DNA of 64,000 nucleotides from Rhyzopertha dominica (lineage: Eukaryota; Arthropoda; Insecta; Coleoptera; Bostrichidae). A model generated the notes under the pieces. That model was not told where the DNA came from and did not search any database. It saw nothing but the letters and a program-made list of their open reading frames with translations. This document shows positions 1 to 11,000 of the stretch, one piece after another (positions within the stretch are counted from its first letter, which is position 1; each line of letters begins with the position of its first letter). The stretch is from contig QCXZ01000041.1 in the NCBI GenBank assembly GCA_025024175.1, positions 3,095,786 to 3,159,785 of the forward strand, written 5' to 3'. The translations under genes and the position numbers were made by a program.

Positions 1-3000
1 GGTTTTCCGTTTTAATATTCAATTTTTGCAATATCTGAATCTTTATTCTAGGAGATGCCATATTTATACCATTATTCCCTAATGGCAAGGTACCTATGTT
101 AAGGGTGAAATCCATCCCAGGAAGATATTATGAAATTAGCAATTAGGGAGGAGCAAGCAAAGAAAGCACAACAAATCTTAAGACTAACTGAAAACAAACA
201 TGACGTATTTATCTGTTCACAATCTGCATCGTCCAATGAAATTGATTAAGCTATGGATTATGGATTCCGTTAGGTAGCACGGATCAAAACAAAATTGTAA
301 TATGCCTGTCGTGCCAATTTCCAATTGAAAGGTGCATGACGAGTGACATCCGGCACGAAGAAATAGATTAACTCCACCTGTTTCGATTTCATCCAGCGAT
401 TATTCTTAGTTTCACGGTCAGAGTGGTTCCCGCTGCTTTTTGCCAGCGTCCGTTTCGCTTTGTTTTACAGACCGCCCCCGCGAGTAAAGTCGATTCATGA
501 AGATATTTCGGCAATAACAACGGCAGGTTTTTGTCCGGCGATCTCACCTACGTTCATTTATCCTGATCAATTACCGAGGCCGCAGTTTGATTGATGATCG
601 CCCGGGAAGAGACTCATGCTTCATTTGTTTATGGAAATGGGCAGTGCGCCGCACAATGCCTTAACCAATGCTACGTCTGTTTTTATCGCAATCAAGTGCA
701 ACTTTCCCATTTTTTTTGTCTCGATTCTACTTACGGGTACAGTTAGGTTCGCGGGTTCGTAACGTCGGGCATAACCGAAGCAATTATAGTATTGGTTGTG
801 TTATTACGATGTCATGGCGATGTCGAGGTGTTATATGTCGAAGGTGTCAAAGGTTCCATCAGGCAGATTGCAGTTAGATAGGGTCACACATCAGAGGTGT
901 CGATCAAGACGCGTCTGTGGTAAATTTGTAATTAATAACATTGTTATTAGTCACGATGGACAACAATGGGGATCAAGTGGTTACAGTTAGATGACGCAGG
1001 TGTTCCTTGAAAAAACTGAAAGTGNGTTCCACCAGTGATCGACGTGAAGGCTCCTTTGAGACCCCTAAAGGAAAAAGTACAGCAAAATCGAAAAGAAACC
1101 TTGATACAATATACGAGAGACATTAGAGAAGTAATGCTTTTTAACTTCAACATGCCCTGAAACGCTTTACTATACTTCAATATCTGTATCTAAGAAAGCA
1201 TCCAGATATGGACTGACTCTCGAGTGACGTCACGAGTCCAAAACAAAAACTACAAATTATCTACAGAATTCTTCAGAATAGACTAAGTGCTACAGGTACA
1301 CGACATTGACAATTCTCAAACAAGTAATTTAAATCTGTGGTCTGCAAGTTTCTTTAGAATGGTCTATTGCAGACTGAACGAATACAAATTTTAATGATGA
1401 CATTTTATGGCGATATACTCCAGTGTCATCAGGAAGTTTGTCAATTTCTTTAACATGGAACTCACCTCCATTTGCACACTGTTAGTAGGCTTGGTGTACG
1501 AGTTCACGAAACGTGAAAGAATTTCCAAAATCTGATCATCCCAAGTTAAACGAGTACCCAAAATTAAATATTTTATTAGAAACAGAAGAAAATCTTGATT
1601 TATCCCGCACGTACAACGTACACCACTCAACAGTGAGTAAACTTTGTCAAATATTCGAAAATAATTAAAACAAACCGATGTCTCTAAAGCTCACTGATAT
1701 TATAAGAAATTAAATCTATACATATATCTTTGCTGACGTACCTAATTTTCATTCATTCGTTATAAGGCATATTTTGTGATGATAAAGATGCTTAAATGTC
1801 AATCCTGTCAAAATCTTGTAGAATATATTCAACTTAAGAAAAATCTCGTATAGGCAATCAAATAAAAGGTAGGTTAACTTTTGCTCTTTTCAATCTCGCG
1901 ATTATACGATAACTTTATATCTGTAAAACCCAAAATATCGATGACAATTAAACCACAATTCAATACTTCAATGAAATGATTAGGTATCGGGACTGTAGTT
2001 TATAAACACATACTGACCTTCAGCAGNAAAGTAACAAGNATGGTGCAGTGCAGATCTAACAAGACGTTTCCATGGCTACCTGAAAAAAAAATACCATAAT
2101 TTAGCAAGGCAGTGTTATTTTGCTACGCAAACTTACATAACAGACGGTTATTCTTTTAATTTAGGCAGCTTTGAATAGCATTCTCTAAGTCAACTAAAAA
2201 CTATTGATAGCTATTTGGGAAACGAATTTTTTTTTAGAAATACACCACTATCAAATTGTTCATCATGATTTCCGTGTGCATACGTATAACTGATACAAAC
2301 GTTCATGAAATTAGGTATAAAAAGGCACAAAAATTGGTAAACTGAACATTTGTTTTTTCCTGGTTAAGTACTTAAGCAAAATTTAGGCTTATTAGCCAGG
2401 ACCGATTATATTCATTGATTTTCACTCACTGTAAACTCATTCCTATCATTTATCGAAGATTTCTTTTTCATACTGCGTAAGATCACCCCTTTCAAAACAA
2501 TACAATGGATTAGAACACATTAAAAATGAAATGCCTACTGGACTGGAATGGAAAACATCAACCTTGTTTATAAGAAGTACTTAATTTAGTGTGCTGGCGA
2601 ATACATTTCTGAAGATATTTCAGTTTTACGGGAAATCGAACCCGGTACCTTTTGACAGATAATGAGTAGTTGGAAAATGTAATTAAGTTTGAAAAATCCA
2701 TTCACATAGCCATCGTTAATGTGTAGCTACAAATCTAGAGAATTTTTAAGTCAGTCTTGTTGGAGCAAAATTCGAGTTACTGGATTGGCTGTAAAATACA
2801 AAGCAGAAGTAGATCTGGACTTTGATTTAAGTAGAAAATAACTTAGGATGAACGTATAACAAAATATTTCGATTATGCAATGGATACATATCTCCCCCTA
2901 CTACAATTGCACTTTAATAAAAAACCTTAATACCAGTCACCCTCAAGTATAGCACGCAATTTGAACTTGTCCAGTGTTGTTTTAATAAATGGTGTCCATT

Positions 3001-5707
3001 CCATCGCCATCAAACAGTATCCCAGAATGATAAAAAAAATTACATATTCAAGAAAACAATCTGTACTTAACAAATATTGCTTATGAACATTTTTCATAGT
3101 GTTCTTACTATAATAGGAACGTTAGGAATACCTCAAAAATGCACTTGCAAAATGGGGTTACTTCTCTAGATCTCTGATGAGATACTTAAAAGGCGATGAA
3201 TTTAGTATATTACCAAGTATGTAGTTGACATTGAACATTTTCAAATTAGCAATGTTCCGAACAACGATATCGCAGTTTTTGGTGTGCAAACGTGTGTTTG
3301 CAAAATGACCAAATCTTCATCGCCGAGATTTTTGTTTACATACTGTCACAATTATCTAGGATAAACTCTTATGGAGACCGACGTATTGCAGGATGATTCC
3401 AAAAATAAGTGTGTAATAACACGCCTGCATGCCAAAACGAAACACTAACTACTAGCACATCTATCCTGTATATACTCTTATAATATTTAGCCTTGAACTT
3501 CAGGGAGATTATGTAGAAATAATAGAANTTGATAGTCCCCCGACTTTCTATTGTTTCTTTATGAGGTTGGATTCTTCTTCTTGTCCTATGCATAGGTTTA
3601 ACAAGTATTTATTTCTGAGAAGCTAGGAATTAATGTCACGTACTGTCGGCAGTATATAATACCAGCTTATTGAAACTTCCACGTCGTTTTGCATTTGCGT
3701 CGAATTGATTATTGACATTAACTTGCATGTATGCGCTTATGTGAGGTTAAACTACAATAACGGTGTTGTTATTTGATACCTACGATAGACTGAAGCCTAC
3801 AAATTGGTACTAGCATCTTCTTAAATTACCTTGACCTGTTAAATTCGCCCGTGTTACTTTACATATTCGGCACTGCCGTTAGGGCAATTAACGCATGTAC
3901 GACTGCGATACTCGCGTCATTAAAAAATTGTAAGTAATTCAATTAGGCGACTCAAAAATGTTTGTTATTTGCTAGACACGCACTGCAATTCTAGGCGATG
4001 ATTGGCAACTATTGAAATACTAAATTGTAAAGTGCTGAGGCACACTATTGTTGGGGCGTCACTCACGGGGCTTTTGTATGTCTAATGTGCTGTTGTCCGT
4101 ATACGTATATGCTTCCTCTTTTCTCCCTTGTAGGTCAAGAGTCGATGAATTTCCTGAACTTATCCGTATTAAAAATATCGTAAACGATAGATGTATACAT
4201 AGGTCATAGTAGCAGACAAAAGAACGGGGTTATAGGAAGTACTTCATTGCGATATGAAAAAAATACTGACGTTATTTGGTGTTACGATGGTATGGTAATC
4301 CACCACAGTCCGTAAGGGTCTTGTATACAACATCATTCCTGATTTTATTATAGAAGAATAAGAGCTCCAGAAAATTTGGTACGGATGCAGCTGGACAAAT
4401 AGATGTTGTTATTAGTGGATCTCTAATGCATTAAAACCTGAAACAAGTTCACCTGTCTTCAATTTTCCTGTGTTTTATATTCCTTAAATTATCTTCCTCA
4501 ATTATTTGCACTGTGCTGATTACTACTATCACTAACGTTGAAAGTTATCACAATTACGTCTTGGAAAATTTATGAACGCTCTCATCTAGATTGCTGCTGA
4601 TGAAGCTACCGCTACTGTCGTTTTGAGTCATGTTGCTCTCAAGGAAAAGAAAACACGGAATCGAAAAATATGGCAAGTTTCTGAAGTCAGCATATCATCA
4701 GCTTTCCTTATTCTGCAAAAACATTAGTTTTACCATTTCAAAATTCACTTGACGCATGAATTTAATGAATTGGAGGAATACCGAGAAGGTCTCCCAGGAT
4801 TTTTTTTTAACACTTGAAGTCGAATGCATTTGAATCCTATCAGTTGACTACAGAAACCCTCAGAGAGGTCAGGCAACGTTGATGCAGCCACCTTCAAAAT
4901 TTAACAGTTGACACTTGATGAAATTTCACAAACAGCTTTTAATATAAATTTTGATTGCTTTCCTCTCCTACGCATTTTCATAAACGGATTTGAAATACCT
5001 TCAATATGACCCCTCTTTCATAGTCGAATGTTAGACCACATGATGAGGGAAATCTTCTGTGTCCCATGTGGATTACTTAGGGTGGCCCCTTTTTGAATTG
5101 AAACACCCGGTAAACATTNCAATTGTTATAATCAGCTGAATAAAGGTGCCAGTATTTAAAACAAATATGTNACATTATGGNTCCAATTATACTTGTTTAA
5201 ACNTTTTAATATTGTTTTCAAAAACTCTGTGGGCACATCAAACAAATTCTACCTCGTGACATCGTAACTGTCATGGGTCTTGTTAAAATTGATGCTTAGC
5301 CAACTTAAGCACACGTTAAACATCCCTATATTNTATATTTTTAATANATTTCTCANATTTTCTTGTGTAGTAGAATTAAATTATAAGAAAACTTGTCTCA
5401 TAAGGATCTTTGTCGCACTCATCCTTTACAATTATTTAATATACTATTACACCATACTCAAAAGTGACTAATATCTCAAAAAGTAAAATAGATATAAACA
5501 TTATTTGAGTATATTTTGATTTTCGGAAAATTGTATCATGGATAGGTAATTTTTGTTAATAGATACATAAACTGCTTTTAGCGATTTTTATTGAATTAAT
5601 AATGTTCTATTTTGCATTTCCTGTTTTCTTTCGCACTCAGTAAAACAATAAAACAAATTGTATAAAAAATCAAAGTTCCGAAAACGAAAACATAAGGTGC
5701 AATATTT
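1..5707. other. 5' flanking DNA, no gene recognised
   Basis: This stretch lies upstream of the candidate first coding exon. All open frames are under 85 codons, AT-biased and resemble nothing I know. The part from about 330 to 1000 is richer in G+C than its surroundings and could be a regulatory island. Isolated N bases occur near 1025, 2027, 2039, 3528 and 5119-5356, which looks like unresolved assembly positions and not gaps. I see no RNA gene, no transposon ends and no splice-flanked coding segment. Confidence 0.6.
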
Positions 5708-6596
5708 TGTAAACATTATAGACTCTAATATTGAACCTTGCGGAACTCCATATATCCAATCCAATCTCGTAAACGCTGAGATATAGAAAGAAGTGTAGAC
5801 GGGGGCTCTTTCAGAATCTGAAAAGAAATCCGATGTATCTGCTGCACTTTTTGAGATGTTCCAACATTTTTCTTATGGACGCCATATTAAAAAAGAGTAC
5901 TGTTGAAGATTTTTTTATTAATTTGGTATACCCTACTTAGTAGTTACAAATAAATGCAGAAACATCAAAAACTTATTTAAATATTTAAAATAATAAAAAA
6001 TAAATCTGGTACTGCTTGAAACAATTGTCACAATGTTAAATGTACATATGGCAGAATATAGATAGATGTAAAACATCATCTAATCATGTTGTAATTAGGA
6101 ATCTGAAAAAACCTATTTATCTGTGCATTTTTAGGGTATAAAAACTGAAAAATTACATGTTTTTGCAATAATTTTGTACTAAGTTTTGGTAGTGTGAGAT
6201 TATCATCAACTTTGTTTTTTCTTATGAGCGCCATATTGAAAACTTTTACTACTCAACGCAAAAAAATCTGTTCAGGATTAAGTACAAAAAAAAATAATTA
6301 GAACTATACAAGTACAACAAATGAAGTAATGTAAATTATATTCAAACAATAACAGCATAGCTCATAAAAAGTATTTCAGGAATCTCCGATGCATATTGAA
6401 GAAAATAACAAAAAATCGGTTTTTTTTTCAAAATATCCCCAAGAATGCAACAGATAGGTAAATAAGATTTCTTTTTAGACCATTTACGAGATCTCCATGC
6501 AGAGAATCGAAACTGTATCACCCTGTATAGACATCATCCAGTCAAGTAATATATGGAGCTCCACAAGGTTCAATATTAGGGCCTCTAATGTTTACA
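5708..6596. repeat. 0.9-kb foldback structure with reverse-transcriptase-derived arms
   Basis: Two 48-bp arms, 5708-5755 and 6549-6596, are inverted copies that match at 43 of 48 positions by eye. Each arm, read inward-to-outward, encodes a YG(A/V)PQGSIL-type peptide followed by MFT, the conserved GVPQGS motif of non-LTR reverse transcriptases. A second, inner pair of inverted segments carries the shared word CTCGTAAA (about 5764-5780 and 6480-6497). Between them are about 700 bp of AT-rich filler holding two same-strand copies of a TTATGGACGCCATATT-like word (about 5873 and 6223). The string CACCCTGTATA near 6520 resembles the end of a Tc1/mariner-type element. It may be a composite or foldback transposon that captured a retroelement fragment, or two truncated LINE pieces in opposite orientation. 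Confidence 0.55.
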
Positions 6597-7279
6597 GGGA
6601 CCGCATTAATCTAGTGATGATAATAGTAATAATGGGTTTTACTGAAATTTCGCTGTATTTGGAATTGCATGTTTCTGTCTTTATTCCTTTACAAATCCAT
6701 TAGCATTCAAAAATCCAGTTGCGTAACTGACCGCTTGCTTGGGCACACACGATTCACCCCGATCTCACGCTCCAGTCAAGGAACATAACGCGGCACTCTG
6801 ATGCAAATGATTTACTATTGCCCATGGATGGTAGTATCGTCGCATAAAACACACACAACACGCCGCCACAAAATTTTTCGCATCCACAATACGATGGCCG
6901 GGCATTGCGAAACTGGAGGCGGAACAGATCTTAACCTTTAACCCGATTTCTGCTGCGTCTGGGTCCCGTTCTGCTCGCAGCCATGCTGTTCACCTAAAAT
7001 GCATGGTAATATGGTTGTCGAACGCACAGTGCATCAGCTGGCTTTGCATAATAAGGCTGGGCGTCATCAATACAATTCCGGGAATAAGGACTGTTGATTT
7101 TAGCGTTAACTTGTAAAACAGAATATGTTTAGTGCGTCATTGTGCTGCGGTGTTTAAATTAATCCTTCGCGGACGTGTGGTATCTCTTGCTAAATGCGTA
7201 ATCTACGTGGTGTATTTGTGAAACAAACAGATTACGCATTAGTGTCATGCAAAGACGTTGTTCGTTACTCATCTCTTTA
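6597..7279. other. Noncoding, GC-richer island
   Basis: No coding signal was recognised. The part at about 6720-7000 is clearly richer in G+C than the flanks and contains several CG dinucleotides, like the other islands in this window. It is a possible regulatory segment upstream of the candidate first exon. Confidence 0.35.
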
Positions 7280-7450
7280 ACCATAAATCCATCTAGAAAC
7301 TGCAATCATCCAGTAAGGGGCAAACCTAATTGAATTTAAACGAGGAATAGCAAAATTAACTCTATACAACAAGAAACTACAGTCAATGCGATTATTTAGT
7401 AGACCAAATAAGAACTTAACAATTAATACTTTACGGCACGATTCTAATGA
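7280..7450 (-). mobile_element. LINE-B, C-terminal fragment of a non-LTR retrotransposon
   Basis: The minus strand reads FLFGLLNNRIDCSFLLYRVN followed by FAIPR. This resembles the region after the reverse-transcriptase domain in insect Jockey/CR1-like ORF2 proteins (pattern FLFKLLNG-x-IDC...LL). No full ORF survives. A matching piece of reverse transcriptase on the same strand sits at 8910-9002, on the far side of LINE-A, so the two are probably halves of one older element split by LINE-A. Clade assignment is uncertain. Confidence 0.5.
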
Positions 7451-7551
7451 AACATAGCTAAATCAAACGAGTAAAATATCGTAATCGCAACCTCGAGAAG
7501 GTAAACACCATCAAAAACTTTATAAGTAAAAGACCGCGTGTATAGGGAGGT

Positions 7552-8905
7552 TCAGAAGCTAGGCATTGATAAATGGTGGACATATCTAAGAGATAAATCA
7601 GTGCAATGCAAGCTGCGACGACTATGAAACTCATCACGCAAGTATTTTGGCGAAGAGGATCGAAAGGCACGAAACAAGAAAGTTGCAAGGTGGTAATGAT
7701 AAAGTTGATCAATTTTTAACCATTTAAGTTGCTGTATGTACTTACTGATATGAGCATACTTTTTTAGTCCAAATATGAATCTGCAGCAGTTATTCTGCGC
7801 CTTCTGAAGCCTGTGTTTATTAACGGCATCAAGACAAGGAAAATATAGCGTAAAACAATAAAGTAAGTGAGAGATTACCAATTCTAAGTTTAATGTTGAG
7901 AATGAGATGATTAGAGTACAAGAGCTTTAAAGCAACAAAACATTTTTTAATAACAGAAGACAGGTGATTTCTAAAACGAAGGGCATTATCTATACTTAAA
8001 CCAAGACTTTTGATCCTTTCATATACAGGCAGTTGATTATGGTCCATATGTACATTAATATCATCCTTCACAAAACATTTTTGTGACGATTTCGACGCGA
8101 AGTATACTACAGAACACTTATTGCTGTTCAACTTTAAATTAATGTTACTAGAACATTCACTAGTGTTGCCTAGGTCCTCATTCATTTCTAAGCATGCCCT
8201 TTCTATGTTCTGTGGGTTGAAATGGTGTAAAAGGTAAGTATCGTCAGCGTATACCACGCAAGTTGAAAATTTGGGCTTCGAGAGTAAATCAGCGGTGTAA
8301 ATTAAAAACAGAATTGGTTCCAGGATAGATCCTTGAGGGACTCCCGACGTCACTTTGCCGACATCAGACATTTCGCCACCCAGCAAGACTCGCTGGCACC
8401 TATTGAGCAAATAAGATCGGAAGAAATTAACAGAAACCTCATCAAAACCGTAGTAAGTCAATTTACTACAAAGCAACACATGATCCAGTGTATCAAAAGC
8501 TTTCGAAAAATCCAATGAGACCAAAAGACTTGCCCTGTCAGCATCGAGGGATCCAATGCACTCGTCCACCAAATTAGTTAACGCAGTTATATTGTAATGA
8601 GTACGAAAACCTGACTGGTTTTCGGGTATAATTTTAGCTTCAGAAACATAATCATATATTTGTTTATAAAGAAAGTTTTCATATACCTTAGACAACACAG
8701 GCAAGATGCTGATTGGTCTCAAATCGGATACAGATTTAATTTCATCAATTTTAGGCAAAGGTCGTATTAAATTTTTTTGAAATCTCGATATGTGACATAT
8801 TTAGAGATATCATGGCATTTATTCACACGCAAAGTACAATTGATTAGGCAGTGATCGGATACTAAATCAGCGTTTAAGGTTCTGTACTTCAGCACATCTG
8901 CGTTG
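7552..8905 (-). mobile_element. LINE-A, degraded non-LTR retrotransposon (Jockey/CR1-like)
   Basis: The longest frame is 7829-8758 (309 codons, minus). It carries a reverse-transcriptase core in order: DLRPISILPVLSK, DFSKAFDTLDH (motif A), SGVPQGSILEP (motif B) and the catalytic YADDTYLL (motif C). A frameshift near 7880 moves the C-terminal part into another frame (7552-7881), ending with an RSLHCTDLSLR-type segment. Upstream, 8790-8905 reads SDHCLINCTLRVN and YRDFKKI, the tail of the apurinic-like endonuclease domain; the linker to the polymerase looks deleted. G in GVPQGSILGP is changed to E. The element is dead: 5' truncated, internally deleted and frameshifted. It lies inside LINE-B. Confidence 0.85.
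7829..8758 (-). pseudogene. Reverse transcriptase ORF2 fragment of LINE-A
   Basis: This 309-codon frame on the minus strand is the longest translated frame in the window. It would encode the RNA-dependent DNA polymerase used for target-primed reverse transcription. Both metal-binding aspartate motifs are visible (DFSKAFD at motif A, YADD at motif C), with the GVPQGS loop between them. It has no endonuclease domain in frame, no credible start codon and no promoter. Its C-terminal thumb/linker region continues only after a frameshift near 7880. It is a fragment and not a host gene. Confidence 0.85.
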
Positions 8906-8909
8906 TTGC

Positions 8910-9002
8910 TTCTTGGAAATCCGTATATATGACATCAACTTGTCCCCTATCGTCCAAGAGTTCCGCCACAAACTGACTAAAGCAAACCAGATGTTGATGG
9001 AT
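8910..9002 (-). mobile_element. LINE-B, reverse-transcriptase motif-A fragment
   Basis: Minus-strand translation gives FSQFVAELLDDRG, QVDVIYTDFQEA and then a stop. QVDVIYTDF-x-KAFD is the motif-A signature of a Jockey-like non-LTR reverse transcriptase. It is a different sequence from the motif A of LINE-A (SLDFSKAFD), so it comes from a second element. Orientation and position fit it being the upstream half of the element whose C-terminus remains at 7280-7450. Confidence 0.6.
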
Positions 9003-10083
9003 AGAAACTGTGCTCTTGACGCTCTTGATACAAAATCGTATCAAATATATTCGAAAAATTGCAAAAACAGAGAAGCCGGCCTATAAATCCTTAATAGTAG
9101 ACGTTCTTTTAGTTTGTAGCATGGTCAGTTTTACAGCAAGTGTTGCTGAATGTTACAATTATGAAAGGTGTATTACAAGGGAAGCGATTATGGCCCAACG
9201 TATCTACCCCTTTTCCGTAGGTGGCTCACCGTGGAGACGTACAGCGTCGCGACGCGGCGGCTGGCGCCCACTAGCGTTAGAAGGCGACAACGCTTAGCCT
9301 TTCCACCCCCCAACACCCCGCGATTAAAAATTCAGTAAATGAAAAGCGTTGAGCGGACTTGAACGCTCGCCGAACTGATAATGCGGAGACTTTGATGTCC
9401 CCGTGCAACTTTTTTTCGTCCACGTGCGTTAATTGCGATTTGCTCAAACGAGCTTGCGCAAGTTCGACCACAACGAGCACCTTATTTAAACTAATTGCCG
9501 TACGTTTCCCGCTATCATGTGTGCACATGAATTAGGAGCTCGCCTATCAGTTAATTACCCGGACCACGTCAATTACGACATTGTAGCCGTGGACAAAAAA
9601 ATACCTTCGGAACTCGCTGCATCTGTGCGGCTCCGAAAAGATTTATTTTCATCGGTAGCTAATTCGGTCGTGATTTATGCCTTCCCGCGGGCGCGCGAAA
9701 GCTCGAGGAAAGCCCCGACTCCGGGTTTCCTCCGGTGGTAGTCCGGCGGTTTCAGGCATCCCCCACCTCGGGTACTCATGTGCGCAGCAGCATCCCTTCC
9801 TATGGGGTGAGCAGAGGACGATGGCTAGTAGTGGCCTTCTCGAGACCTACCGACTGCAGTCGACGCGCACCGACCAAGCGGCGGACGCGGTGTCTCCTGC
9901 TTGTTTGGCCGTCAGACACACGCGCTTGGACCATTGGCCACTCAGCATCTCTGGTCCAGGAAGAGACGGACACCCATCACATATCGCGCGCTATGTCCAC
10001 TGCGATAGATGACCCTATGGACTGTCGAAGTTGAGCGACTACGGACTTTTCTTGTGTTGTGCTTTGAGTGGAAGTGGACTGTT

Positions 10084-10129
10084 ATGCGAGGATGAAAGTA
10101 TGAGACGAGTTTTCCTGCTTGGGTCGTAG
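10084..10129 (+). promoter_or_regulatory. Cluster of three minimal upstream ORFs
   Basis: Directly upstream of the candidate start codon are three short ATG frames: ATG at 10084 (three codons then TGA), ATG at 10092 (three codons then TGA) and ATG at 10100 (nine codons, stop TAG at 10127-10129). If the transcript starts upstream of 10084, scanning ribosomes would meet all three before the ATG at 10149. That would be expected to reduce translation or make it conditional. The ATGs and stops are directly visible; the regulatory effect is inferred. Confidence 0.35.
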
Positions 10130-10148
10130 GAGTTCCAAAATCGGCACG

Positions 10149-10185
10149 ATGAGAATTAAGATGCCAGCAGTTAGGATAGCTCAAG
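10149..10185 (+). CDS. BCL11A: Candidate first coding exon of the BCL11-like gene
   Basis: An ATG with A at -3 opens a 12-codon frame (MRIKMPAVRIAQ) that runs into CAAG|GTGAGC, a strong 5' splice site, leaving one base of a split codon. An in-frame TGA at 10101-10103 lies upstream with no other in-frame ATG between. The phase (1) is what the exon at 62174 needs: the joined codon would be GCA (Ala). In vertebrate BCL11A, as I recall, the first coding exon is also tiny and also ends in phase 1, but encodes an MSRRKQ-type NuRD-binding start that is absent here. This may therefore be an alternative or lineage-specific first exon. The link across 52 kb is inference; phase agreement alone has a one-in-three chance of being accidental. 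Confidence 0.45.
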
Positions 10186-11000
10186 GTGAGCGGCAGTTTT
10201 CTTTTTGAAGTTTTCGGGGAAACGCGCGCGTGCACCACGTGATGTTTTTAATTAGTAACGCGCCGGGTAGCGGGGGTGCAAAAAAGGGGAAGGGAATTGT
10301 CTGCTCTTGCTAATAAGAAAAAGTTATGATAATGATTTTTGTCGGCGCCGCTTGCGCAACTTTTTCCTCCGCGATCTGCTCCAGTCTCGCACCAGCTTGC
10401 GCTGGGAAAAGAGCATTTCCGGCACGCGGGGGTGTGCAATTTCCGTTACTTTTCCCACTCCCCCAGCAGTGACCACGCTGACCGCGATCGTGCGAACCGG
10501 AGCAAGGGTTGACTTCTTGGCCCGCCGAACCCCTCGGACCCGAGAACATGACAAAAAACAGGTAGCGAGCGCGTGTCCTCAACGAGCGGCTATTAAAAGA
10601 AGATACGCTCCCCATTATCATGATTGTTAAGACGCTGCCGTTCAATTGTGATGACCCTAAATGCGTGTCCGCGGCACGCGACCGCTATTAAATTATCAGC
10701 CCTTTAAATTTATGTGCGGCGCTACAAGAAGGAAGGAATCTAGCCGAAGAAGATTCGGTAGCTTCTTGTCAGGTTAACGTCATATTTCTCGGAGGGGTGT
10801 TACGCACCGAGCTTTGGGCGGTTTGTTGTGTCCGGCGGCGGTCAGAGGGGTGGCCGGTCAACCGTGCCGCTATCGAGGTTATTATATTACCTATATTTCC
10901 AAGCAGTTTGTCGGCTGTTAATTTTGTGATCGTTATTCCGGAGCGAAAATATCAAGTGTCAGTGCGAAATTTGTGCTTAGTTTTTCACCAGAGGGTTTAA

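Larger units (their letters stand above)
9190..11000 (+). promoter_or_regulatory. GC-rich promoter-like island around the candidate BCL11 first exon
   Basis: Base composition changes sharply from AT-rich to a long stretch rich in G+C and CG dinucleotides (about 9220-9320, 9660-10020, 10330-10680 and 10740-10870). The open frames here overlap each other on both strands, as expected of GC-rich DNA with few stops, and none resembles a known protein. The candidate first coding exon (10149-10185) sits inside it. A TCAGTG initiator-like string in a good insect context lies near 10959, so an additional start site downstream is possible. The promoter role is an inference from composition and position. 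Confidence 0.45.

Noticed and set aside
1391..1630. Minus-strand frame with a GVYRHKM-like peptide nearby, considered as the GIY-YIG end of a Penelope-like element
   Set aside because: No further GIY-YIG residues and no supporting motifs around it.
2615..2740. tRNA-like B-box on the minus strand (GGGTTCGATTTCCC)
   Set aside because: No A-box or acceptor-stem pairing at the expected distance, so neither a tRNA nor a clear tRNA-derived SINE.
9277..10645. Several 60-110 codon frames on both strands in the promoter-like island
   Set aside because: They overlap each other, are Arg/Ser/Pro-rich and are typical of stop-poor GC-rich DNA. No homologous features.
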